NCBI GenBank assembly: GCA_964569845.1
Contig: CAZMUQ010000032.1
Location: 1 to 12,403 of the forward strand
DNA length: 12,403 bases
Source: CAZMUQ01 sp964569845
GTDB lineage: Archaea; Thermoproteota; Bathyarchaeia; Hecatellales; Hecatellaceae
Direction of reading: 5' to 3'
Position 1 is the first letter of the stretch. Every line of letters starts with the position of its first letter. A program made the translations under genes and the position numbers. This document shows, piece after piece, positions 5,634 to 11,416 of this stretch. The notes under the pieces are model-generated. The model made no database searches. It was not told where the DNA came from and saw nothing but the letters and a program-made list of their open reading frames with translations.

Positions 5634-6683
5634 AAATTTTTCTTTTATTTTTTTTGCTACATCTTCAGGTTTTGTTTCGATAACGACTTCTCCATGAAAT
5701 CTCTCCATAAAGCCGCAATCACAAGTATAATATGGTTTAAAATTTGGTCTAGAAATTATCTTCACATTTAACCTGTAATACTCTAGTTTCTGATTTATGG
5801 GTCCAGAGAAAGTTGTCATGTTAAAGCTTTCAATACCTATTTCGTGATAGCATGTGAGGATTTTGCAGATACCTTCAGAAAAATATGCTAATTCTTTCTC
5901 ATCAACTTCCAAGATGTTTGATGCAGAAGTGAAAATAGCTAAAACTTCATTATTTCCCTGTGGTGCAAAACTTGTAAGCCAAACAATATTTCCAGTTTCA
6001 CCTATAAATCTTTCTCCAAGATTTTTCTCCAGTTTTGTAAGGTTAATCCAGAAGTTTTCACCATACTTCTTCCAATAATTTCTACTTTTGCTTAGTAATT
6101 CCTTAACTTGTATTGTTGGTTTACTTTCCACAAGTATTTGGAAGTGGGGATGGATGATACTTGCAGCTGATGGTGGAAGATGGTTCCAGTTTAAGATGGG
6201 ATAAACACTTTTCTTGTTACATCTATAAACAGTTGAAATATACTCTATTGATGCTTTGAAAGCATCTTGAAGAATTTTTGGCTTAAACTGGTTTAAATCT
6301 AAAAAATGTTCTTTTGAAATTACACATACTGCATGATTCTCAGAAAAAGGATAAAGATTAGGAAAAACCCATGCATCTCCAACTTTAAACCTACCCTTAG
6401 ATGTTATATTGCTTAGAAACATTGGAGTAAATTTTTCTATATTCTCATGGCAAAAAAAGCATCCATCCTTAGATTTCTCAATAACTTCAAAAAATTTTTC
6501 TTTAGAAGCCTCTTTTGATGTTTGTTTAACTCTTAAAGATCTCTTAAGATTTAACCTGCAAATCCATTTACCTGTTAATGGCTCCCTTCTAAATTCAATT
6601 AATTGGGTGTCCTGAGCGAAGTTTAAATTTGGATTTAAAAGTTTAACCTTGCATATCTTCTTCTTAAAGTCTATACCCTTCAT
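5625..6683 (-). CDS. galT: GalT-like hexose-1-phosphate nucleotidyltransferase (HIT superfamily)
   Basis: This 352-residue protein resembles galactose-1-phosphate uridylyltransferase, which swaps UMP between UDP-glucose and galactose 1-phosphate through a uridylyl-histidine. It shows the N-terminal EFRREPLTGKW block (residues 30-40), a zinc pair C75/C78 (CFFCHEN), the GDAWVFPNLYPFSENHAV core strand (102-119), H126, and the active-site HPHFQ at 178-182, where H178 would be a zinc ligand, H180 the nucleophile and Q182 the stabiliser. The C-terminal GFMERFHGEVVIETKPEDVA resembles archaeal members. Start ATG at 6681-6683 has GGTGGTGA (6694-6701) 10 nt upstream. It is last in a minus-strand run, 69 bp after the small conserved gene. 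ADP-glucose phosphorylase or another sugar specificity cannot be excluded. Confidence 0.8.
   Translation of the reverse strand: MKGIDFKKKICKVKLLNPNLNFAQDTQLIEFRREPLTGKWICRLNLKRSLRVKQTSKEASKEKFFEVIEKSKDGCFFCHENIEKFTPMFLSNITSKGRFKVGDAWVFPNLYPFSENHAVCVISKEHFLDLNQFKPKILQDAFKASIEYISTVYRCNKKSVYPILNWNHLPPSAASIIHPHFQILVESKPTIQVKELLSKSRNYWKKYGENFWINLTKLEKNLGERFIGETGNIVWLTSFAPQGNNEVLAIFTSASNILEVDEKELAYFSEGICKILTCYHEIGIESFNMTTFSGPINQKLEYYRLNVKIISRPNFKPYYTCDCGFMERFHGEVVIETKPEDVAKKIKEKFLT
5637..5655 (+). terminator. U-tract terminator for the isomerase-DUF89-regulator unit
   Basis: Immediately after the TAA at 5631-5633 the plus strand reads T5, C, T4, A, T8 (5637-5655). Archaeal termination works on such oligo-U stretches. 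It lies inside the 3' coding end of the convergent galT-like gene, where the complement encodes the Lys-rich stretch KKIKEKF. Confidence 0.55.
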
Positions 6684-6752
6684 AGTTAAGTTTTCACCAC
6701 CAAGAATTTTCCTTCTTAGGTCGTAAACAAAAACTTAGCTAAATGTTACTCT

Positions 6753-7130
6753 TTAAAGCCTAATTTTATTTTTTGAAGCTAATTTTATTAACTTTTTAAC
6801 ATGTTTTATAAGATTGTAATCTTTTCCATTAAAATTTAAACCAACTTTTGAATATATTCTTTCTAAGATTTCCTTTTCAATTATTTTTGCTCCGGAGCCA
6901 AAAAGCTCATGTAAGGTTTTACAAAAACTAGGAAGATTTGTAGGTATTTCCCTTCTTTTAATGGTACTTTTTTTCTCAACCCAAAAATAGACGATATCCT
7001 TAATTGTTTCACCAAGGGAATTTAAGCTTTCATCGACGGCATCAAGAATAAGTTTGCTTAGCTTTGGTGGGATTAAAAGTTTCTTCTTTACTTTCTTTTC
7101 CCTCTTGCCATGCTTCCCCTTTTTTTCTAA
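6753..7130 (-). CDS. Small conserved archaeal protein with no normal start codon (TTA at the start position)
   Basis: An open minus-strand frame gives 125 residues if read from TTA at 7128-7130 to TAA at 6753-6755. It starts Lys-rich (KKGKHGKREKKVKKK), then has the body LIPPKLSKLILDAVDESLNS, LGETIKDIVYFWVEKK, IKRREIPTNLPSFCKTLHEL, FGSGAKIIEKEILERIYSKV and a basic helical tail. From memory this matches a small helical domain common in Bathyarchaeia and Thaumarchaeota (perhaps called NitrOD5); function unknown. AGGAGG at 7139-7144 sits 8 nt before the TTA, ideal spacing, and an in-frame TAG lies just upstream. No ATG, GTG or TTG occurs in frame in roughly the first 60 codons. Either a start codon mutated, a base is missing near 7098-7105 (which would join an out-of-frame ATG, MARG...), or a noncanonical start is used. 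Protein-like sequence throughout argues it is or was recently a gene. Confidence 0.7.
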   Translation of the reverse strand, partial: LEKKGKHGKREKKVKKKLLIPPKLSKLILDAVDESLNSLGETIKDIVYFWVEKKSTIKRREIPTNLPSFCKTLHELFGSGAKIIEKEILERIYSKVGLNFNGKDYNLIKHVKKLIKLASKNKIRL

Positions 7131-7138
7131 CTTTAAAA

Positions 7139-7144
7139 CCTCCT
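7139..7144 (-). promoter_or_regulatory. Strong Shine-Dalgarno site in front of a TTA codon
   Basis: Read on the minus strand this is AGGAGG, the best ribosome binding site in the window, followed 8 nt later by the TTA that opens the 125-residue conserved frame. It is the main reason to treat that frame as a gene with a lost or unusual start codon. Confidence 0.65.
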
Positions 7145-7203
7145 AAAAATCAGCTTACCTAACTAGTACTTAAGCTAAATATTTATTCAGAGTATTCTCC
7201 TTA

Positions 7204-7755
7204 TTATGCTTTCCACCACTTAAACATTAAATACTCTACTTTTCCTGTTTTAGGCTGGGGTACTGCTATAATAAACCTTTTTCTTACGGTTGTTGCAAGT
7301 CTTCCAGCTCTAACAATATCTGTTGCATCCAGGTTTTCTCCTTCTTTTTTTACTTGGATAAGGTAAGGTGCATGGTCTATACCGGGTCCATGCTCATAAA
7401 CGGCAAAATCGCATCCAAACTTTATTCCAGATTGAACAATAAGATTTTTTTCTCTAAGGTCCTTGTATACGAAGTATTTTAGGAGGAAATCTTTGTAAGT
7501 TTTTTTAGCTTTTTTAATAAGCTCTTTTTCGTCTAACTCTTTATTATCCTCATAAATTGTAAGTAAACCTTTTTCTTTAAGGTATAATCCTTCAAAAAGG
7601 TCTAAAATTAAAGGTACATTAAACTCTGGAGTTTTAGGTTTGGGTATACCTAGTGGTTTTCCATAATATCCAAGCTTATAAAGTTCACTACCCTGCTTAG
7701 GGTTCCAAACTATAATTCTATTTTCAACAAGATTTGCCTCAATTTTTTCCTTCAT
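7204..7755 (-). CDS. endA: tRNA-splicing endonuclease (homotetrameric archaeal EndA type)
   Basis: This enzyme cuts introns from precursor tRNAs at bulge-helix-bulge motifs. At 183 residues with one catalytic domain it matches the short archaeal form (about 180) rather than the duplicated 340-residue form. The N-terminal domain covers about residues 1-80; the catalytic domain begins with YFVYKDLREKNLIVQSGIKFG. The catalytic triad is visible as Y120 (FAVYEHG), H128 (DHAPYLIQV) and K159 (TTVRKRF), with the usual 31-residue His-Lys interval. The C-terminus ends MFKWWKA with the hydrophobic beta-strand used for dimer contact. ATG at 7753-7755 lies 11 bp after the DUF47 gene with no clear SD, so it is probably translated from the same message. 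Confidence 0.93.
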   Translation of the reverse strand: MKEKIEANLVENRIIVWNPKQGSELYKLGYYGKPLGIPKPKTPEFNVPLILDLFEGLYLKEKGLLTIYEDNKELDEKELIKKAKKTYKDFLLKYFVYKDLREKNLIVQSGIKFGCDFAVYEHGPGIDHAPYLIQVKKEGENLDATDIVRAGRLATTVRKRFIIAVPQPKTGKVEYLMFKWWKA

Positions 7756-7766
7756 AGTTTATAACT

Positions 7767-8429
7767 TTAGGTTGTTATTGCTAGAATTCTTACAATATCG
7801 CTTGCATCCTCGCAAACATCTGCTATACCTTCAAGGAATTCTGCAATTTCTCTAATTATAAACTTTGCTGGGAGCTTCATACGGCTAGCTAAAACTGTGA
7901 AGTCAACTTTCCGGTAAATGTTATCAACAGTTTTTTCAGCAACACCAACTTGTTCTGCAACTTCGAAAACTTTAGGTCCACCATAAATCAAAGTGATGAT
8001 TGCTTCTCTAAGCCTTGTTACACAATCAAGTGTAGCTTCACATAAATCTTCTATGCTTTTCATAATTTCCTTCTTAACTTTCCATCTTCTCTTTACAAGC
8101 TCGACTATTCTGTACGATATTCCTATGCAATAATCTGAGATTGTTTCAACATGTGATGATAATCTTATAAAATCATCCCTACTTAAAAGAACCGCTCCAA
8201 CCTCTGCAACCTCCATCATGATATCCTTCTTCTTTTTAGAGCTTTCCTCATTAAACTTAAGAATATTATTATGGTGGTTGTATACTCCATTTTCATCATT
8301 AGTTTGGTAAGCTGATATCATTAATCGTACTTCACGAAGTGAATCTAAAACTTTCCTAAAATGGTCCTGACAAGATTCAAGAATTCTTCTTCTTAGCTGT
8401 TCAGCACTTTCGCTTGGGAAAACCACCAA
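7767..8429 (-). CDS. DUF47 / PhoU-like phosphate-associated regulator
   Basis: This 220-residue all-helical protein belongs to the DUF47 (PhoU-like) family, whose members often accompany Pit-type phosphate transporters and bind metal through repeated E/D motifs. It shows the two PhoU-type segments SSHVETISDYCIGISYR (residues 91-107) and GIADVCEDASDIVRIL (201-216), and the hinge block GGPKVFEVAEQVGVAEKTVD (150-169). No transporter gene adjoins it here, so its partner is unknown; it instead leads the endonuclease gene, 11 bp apart. The start may be TTG at 8427-8429 or GTG at 8424-8426; the minus-strand GGTGA (8434-8438) is 4 and 7 nt from them. No membrane segment is present. Confidence 0.8.
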   Translation of the reverse strand: MVVFPSESAEQLRRRILESCQDHFRKVLDSLREVRLMISAYQTNDENGVYNHHNNILKFNEESSKKKKDIMMEVAEVGAVLLSRDDFIRLSSHVETISDYCIGISYRIVELVKRRWKVKKEIMKSIEDLCEATLDCVTRLREAIITLIYGGPKVFEVAEQVGVAEKTVDNIYRKVDFTVLASRMKLPAKFIIREIAEFLEGIADVCEDASDIVRILAITT

Positions 8430-8485
8430 TATTCACCTTAAACTGTTGAAGACAGATATCACCCCCTAGCTTAAAAAATTAGTGT

Positions 8486-8493
8486 TTTTATAT
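8486..8493 (-). promoter_or_regulatory. TATA box for the DUF47-endA run
   Basis: TATAAAAA on the minus strand lies about 57 bp before the DUF47 start. Start of transcription would fall near 8460-8465, just before a GGGGGTGAT stretch (8458-8466 on this strand) that resembles a second ribosome binding site but has no productive start codon behind it. Confidence 0.4.
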
Positions 8494-8533
8494 TGAGGAA
8501 TTTTCTAAAAGTATTTGCGGCTAGCTTAGTTTT

Positions 8534-8549
8534 GAAAGTTTTATTTAAA
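8534..8549 (+). promoter_or_regulatory. BRE-TATA promoter for the DUF655-ksgA-hemK2 operon
   Basis: A purine-rich GAAAG (BRE-like, 8534-8538) is followed by the TATA-like TTTATTTAAA at 8540-8549. Transcription would begin near 8570, giving a leader of about 50 nt. A second AT-rich candidate, TTATTTATATG at 8565-8575, would give a shorter leader. Confidence 0.45.
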
Positions 8550-8576
8550 CCTTTTGGCGATATTATTTATATGTTT

Positions 8577-8607
8577 GCTTCGCCTTTTCCTCTTTTAGGG
8601 AAGAAGC
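8577..8607 (+). repeat. Imperfect hairpin in the DUF655 leader
   Basis: GCTTC at 8577-8581 pairs with GAAGC at 8603-8607, and TTCC at 8587-8590 with GGAA at 8599-8602, leaving a 5-nt bulge on one side. It lies between the promoter and the start codon and ends just before the likely ribosome binding site (GAGG at 8611-8614). A regulatory role is only a possibility. Confidence 0.3.
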
Positions 8608-8623
8608 ATAGAGGAAACCTATA

Positions 8624-9181
8624 ATGGAGAAAAAACGTTATGAAGAGGTAGCATATGTGCTAGATTTTCTCCCAGAAGGTAAACCTGTTAGTGGTAGAAA
8701 CATTAGAAGAGAACCTTTAGTACAAATTATGGGTGAAGAGTTTTTCACTCTTTTAGAGGCAACATTAAAACCTGGTGTATCTGTAGTTCTACATGAAAGG
8801 GTTTATATCGGTAAGGAGAATAGGGATAAAGTTAACCATGTTATTGGGAGAATATCTTATGAGGAGCTTACCCCTACAGCTAAAGCTGAGCTACCAATAG
8901 TTATTGAAAAGATTGTCAAATCTAATGAGAAAAGGTTTGTTGAATTCTTTAATAAAGCTCAACCTGTTTCGCCAAGAATGCATGTTTTTGAACTTTTACC
9001 TGGAATAGGTAAAAAATATATGTGGCAAATTATAAATGAAAGAGAAAGAGAACCCTTCAAAAGTTTTGAAGATATTCAAAAAAGAACTGGCATACCTGAT
9101 CCTGTAAAGGTTATATCTAAAAGGATTATTGAAGAATTAACTTCAGATCAGAGATATAGAATATTTACACGTCATGTTTAG
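8624..9181 (+). CDS. DUF655 family putative RNA/nucleotide-binding protein
   Basis: This 185-residue protein matches DUF655, a conserved archaeal family of unknown exact role that regularly sits just upstream of ksgA/dim1 and is thought to bind RNA in translation or ribosome maturation. Residues about 1-100 form the N-terminal part, with YEEVAYVLDFLPEG, LLEATLKPGVSVVLHERVYIG and the conserved KVNHVIGRISYEELTPTA. The C-terminal half has a helix-hairpin-helix, FELLPGIGKKYMWQIINERE (about 122-141) and FKSFEDIQKRTGI, of the kind used to grip nucleic acid backbones. ATG at 8624 is the first codon of the conserved region. It opens a tight operon, with ksgA starting 8 bp after its stop. The L21e and rpoF genes that often precede it elsewhere are absent here. 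Confidence 0.85.
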   Translation: MEKKRYEEVAYVLDFLPEGKPVSGRNIRREPLVQIMGEEFFTLLEATLKPGVSVVLHERVYIGKENRDKVNHVIGRISYEELTPTAKAELPIVIEKIVKSNEKRFVEFFNKAQPVSPRMHVFELLPGIGKKYMWQIINEREREPFKSFEDIQKRTGIPDPVKVISKRIIEELTSDQRYRIFTRHV

Positions 9182-9189
9182 TTGGAGGT

Positions 9190-10023
9190 ATGAGTTTAAA
9201 ATTTAGTGTTGAAAAGCTTATAGCAAGATATAAGTTAAAGCCCAGAAAAAAATTTGGACAAAATTTTCTTATAGATAAAGGTTTAATGGAAAGAATGGTG
9301 GAATATGCTGAAGTAAAAAGTGATGATGTTGTTGTTGATGTTGGTGCAGGTTTTGGTTTTTTAACTGAAATTCTAGCTAAAAAAGCTGGTAAAGTTATTT
9401 GTGTAGAATTAGATCCGAAACTTTACAACTTTCTTAGGGGAAAGTTTTCTGGGAAAGATAATGTTAAGATTGTGCTTGGTGATTTTTGTAAGCTAAATTT
9501 TAAAGGTTTATATAACAAGGTTGTATCAAGTCCACCATACTCTGCAATTTCAAGAATATTCTTTAAGATTTTGGAAGAAGGGTTTGAGGTAGCAGTGTTA
9601 GTATTACAAAAGGAGTTTGCTTTAAGACTTAAAGCAAAACCAGGAGAAAAGGATTATGGTAGGTTAACTGTTATGGCTTATGCTAAATGTGATGTTGAAT
9701 TTTTAGAGGAGATTTCAGCTTCTTCTTTTTATCCAAAACCTAAAGTTTCTTCAATACTTGTAAAAGTGATACCTAAAAAGGAGTTGCCAATGAGTATTGA
9801 AAATTGGAACATGTTTGAACAAACTGTAAAAGTTCTTTTTACCCAGAAAAATAAGAAACTTAAAAATGCATTAAAAATATTTTCCAATTATAACGGTTTT
9901 CACTGGATTAGAAGCATTATTCCTGGTTTACCTTATCTTGAAAGAAGGGTTTTTACACTTAGACCTGAGGAAATTTGTGAAATTTCAAATATCCTTCATG
10001 AAAAATTTGCTGAAAAAAGGTGA
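9190..10023 (+). CDS. ksgA: 16S rRNA (adenine-N6)-dimethyltransferase KsgA/Dim1, with altered motif IV
   Basis: KsgA/Dim1 dimethylates two adenines in helix 45 near the 3' end of 16S rRNA and acts late in small-subunit assembly. The 277 residues show the family opening KPRKKFGQNFL (17-27), SAM motif I VDVGAGFGFLTEILA (49-63), VELD with E74, GDFC with D98, QKEFALRLKAKPGEKDYGRL (140-159) and FYPKPKVSS. Motif IV, normally N-(L/I)-P-Y, reads SPPY at 114-117 (VVSSPPYSAISRI), so the Asn that lines the target adenine site is Ser. The rest looks intact. ATG at 9190 follows GGAGG at 9184-9188 by only 1 nt, tighter than usual, but no other ATG/GTG/TTG precedes the conserved block. hemK2 follows 9 bp later. 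Confidence 0.9.
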   Translation: MSLKFSVEKLIARYKLKPRKKFGQNFLIDKGLMERMVEYAEVKSDDVVVDVGAGFGFLTEILAKKAGKVICVELDPKLYNFLRGKFSGKDNVKIVLGDFCKLNFKGLYNKVVSSPPYSAISRIFFKILEEGFEVAVLVLQKEFALRLKAKPGEKDYGRLTVMAYAKCDVEFLEEISASSFYPKPKVSSILVKVIPKKELPMSIENWNMFEQTVKVLFTQKNKKLKNALKIFSNYNGFHWIRSIIPGLPYLERRVFTLRPEEICEISNILHEKFAEKR

Positions 10024-10032
10024 AAACTTAAA

Positions 10033-10641
10033 TTGGATATGTTTTTAGAATTTGAAGGTTTGAAGATTAAGATTTCAGATGAAGTTTATAAACCTTCAGA
10101 AGATACTTTTCTCTTAATAAGAAATCTTAAGGTTAGAGGTAATGATGAAGTTTTAGAGGTTGGATGTGGATGCGGCATCATAAGCTTAGTTGCAGCTAGA
10201 AGAGCTTTTAGGGTTGTTGCTGTTGATGTTAATCCTTTTGCTGTTTGTTTGGCTTGGGAGAATGTTAGGTTAAATGGTTTGGAGGGTAAGGTTGAAGTTA
10301 GACTTGGAAACCTATTCCAACCAATAAAACAAAACGAAAAATTCAACCTAATAATATTCAACCCACCATACCTTCCAGTTAAAAAAAGTGAAAGAATCGG
10401 AGGTTGGTTAGAAAAAGCTTGGGATGGAGGTTTTAATGGAAGAAAGGTTATTGATAAGTTTATTATGGAAGTTGAAAAATTTTTAAAGAGAAATGGTAGG
10501 GTTATAATGGTTCAATCAACACTCTCAAATATCAAAAAAACATTTAAAATGTTTACTAAGAAAGGTTTTAGTATTAACGTTCTTGATAGGGAAAAATTTG
10601 ATTTTGAGGAGATTTTTTGTTTTGAGGCTGCTAAAGATTAA
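10033..10641 (+). CDS. HemK2/Mtq2-like protein-(glutamine-N5) methyltransferase
   Basis: This 202-residue SAM methyltransferase matches the archaeal HemK2/Mtq2 type, expected to methylate the Gln of the GGQ motif in release factor aRF1 (with a Trm112 partner in eukaryotes and some archaea). It shows the N-terminal VYKPSEDTFLL (19-29), motif I LEVGCGCGIISL (41-52), VDVNPFAV with the acidic SAM residue, and the catalytic NPPYLP at 110-115; VMVQST-like ending strands follow. TTG at 10033 is favoured over ATG at 10039: AAGGTGA at the ksgA stop lies 9 nt before the TTG. It is third in the DUF655-ksgA unit, 9 bp after ksgA, and its stop lies 13 bp from the convergent deaminase gene. A tRNA or other Gln/Lys target is less likely. 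Confidence 0.88.
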   Translation: MDMFLEFEGLKIKISDEVYKPSEDTFLLIRNLKVRGNDEVLEVGCGCGIISLVAARRAFRVVAVDVNPFAVCLAWENVRLNGLEGKVEVRLGNLFQPIKQNEKFNLIIFNPPYLPVKKSERIGGWLEKAWDGGFNGRKVIDKFIMEVEKFLKRNGRVIMVQSTLSNIKKTFKMFTKKGFSINVLDREKFDFEEIFCFEAAKD

Positions 10642-10654
10642 ATTTCTAAAGTTT

Positions 10655-11176
10655 TTAATCAAATCTTGGAAGGGTTACTCCCTTTTGTCCTTGGTATTTT
10701 CCTTTATACGGCTTTTTAACTGGTGAGGCTAGCTTAGCAAAAATAAGGTGTAGAAATCTTTCACCAGCATAAAGTTTTACTGGGAAGCTTCCACCTACAA
10801 GTCCCACTGTTAGATTTCCTTTAAATCCTCCATCAACAATTGTTGGTGGAAGAATTAAGCCTAATCTTGCAAAAGTTGAACGTAGATTTATAAATCCTAT
10901 AAGATTTGGAGGAACTTCGATATACTCCAATGTTGAAACTAAAACCCTCTCATTAGGTTTTAAAGTAAAACTTTTAGCTTTTCTAATCTTGTAATAATTT
11001 TCAATCTTTACCCTTTCTCTAATGTTTAACGTTTCTTTTAAACTTTTTATTATTGCAAAATTTTCACCTAAACGTAGGTCTAAACCATTTTCACGTATAG
11101 TTTCCCTGCCTAAAGGTTTTACAACTATAATTCCTCTTCTAATGTATCCTTCTAATTCTCTATCTGAAAGTATCAT
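10655..11176 (-). CDS. dcd: dCTP deaminase homologue with the catalytic glutamate replaced by glycine
   Basis: dCTP deaminases make dUTP (or dUMP in bifunctional forms) for thymidylate synthesis. The 173 residues match the archaeal family over their whole length: MILSDRELEGYI, ENGLDLRLGENF (30-40), NLRSTFARLGL (97-107), VDGGFKGNLTV (114-124), LHLIFAKL and the C-terminal YKGKYQGQKGVTLPRFD. The catalytic Glu (E138 in E. coli), 10 residues after the motif Asp (D115 here), is G125, encoded GGA, one base from GAA. Deaminase activity is therefore doubtful; the Asp and Arg sites of the dUTPase-like fold remain. ATG at 11174-11176 has GGAGG at 11184-11188, 7 nt upstream; a TTG one codon earlier is only 4 nt away. 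It converges with hemK2. Confidence 0.88.
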   Translation of the reverse strand: MILSDRELEGYIRRGIIVVKPLGRETIRENGLDLRLGENFAIIKSLKETLNIRERVKIENYYKIRKAKSFTLKPNERVLVSTLEYIEVPPNLIGFINLRSTFARLGLILPPTIVDGGFKGNLTVGLVGGSFPVKLYAGERFLHLIFAKLASPVKKPYKGKYQGQKGVTLPRFD

Positions 11177-11230
11177 CAAAAAACCTCCAAAACCAATTAA
11201 ATTTTACTTACTCCTTTTAAACTAAAGCCT

Positions 11231-11244
11231 AAGAAATTTTTCTT
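11231..11244. repeat. Small palindrome in the dcd / surface-protein intergenic region
   Basis: AAGAAA-TT-TTTCTT is a palindrome of two 6-bp arms lying about 55 bp upstream of the dcd start. It could be an operator. The rest of the divergent 240-bp intergenic region is AT-rich, with a pyrimidine-rich stretch at 11279-11322, and I see no other feature in it. Confidence 0.25.
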
Positions 11245-11416
11245 AAAACTTATATTATTTAATAAAAGTTTAATCTATTTTTCCTCATTTCCCCTTTTTC
11301 CCAGTAAATTTTGTTTTTCTTACCCTACAAATAGGTTTTATGTTGATGATTAATCTTAAATAAGGGAGATAAATACAACTTAAAATTGAAAAGCTGTTAA
11401 AGGAGTTTTAATAAAA

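Noticed and set aside
5854..6615. Two plus-strand open frames (5854-6078 and 6409-6615)
   Set aside because: Both are antisense to the galT-like gene, whose CxxC and HPHFQ motifs make the minus strand the coding one.
7090..7112. Minus-strand ATG at 7109-7111 opening a 7-codon frame (MARGKRK then stop)
   Set aside because: Too short to be a gene by itself; kept only as a possible true start of the 125-residue protein if one base is missing.
8458..8466. GGGGGTGAT on the minus strand as a ribosome site for a leader gene
   Set aside because: The only frame behind it is a handful of codons ending in TGA within the DUF47 ribosome site; more likely leader sequence.
10086..10361. Minus-strand open frame of 91 codons
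   Set aside because: It lies wholly opposite the HemK2-type methyltransferase, over its SAM-binding motif.
11022..11225. Plus-strand open frame of 67 codons
   Set aside because: It is antisense to the N-terminal part of the deaminase homologue and has no protein-family character.
11343..11352. TTGATGA resembling the C box of an archaeal C/D guide RNA
   Set aside because: No CTGA D or D' box at the needed distances downstream, so no guide RNA structure can be built.
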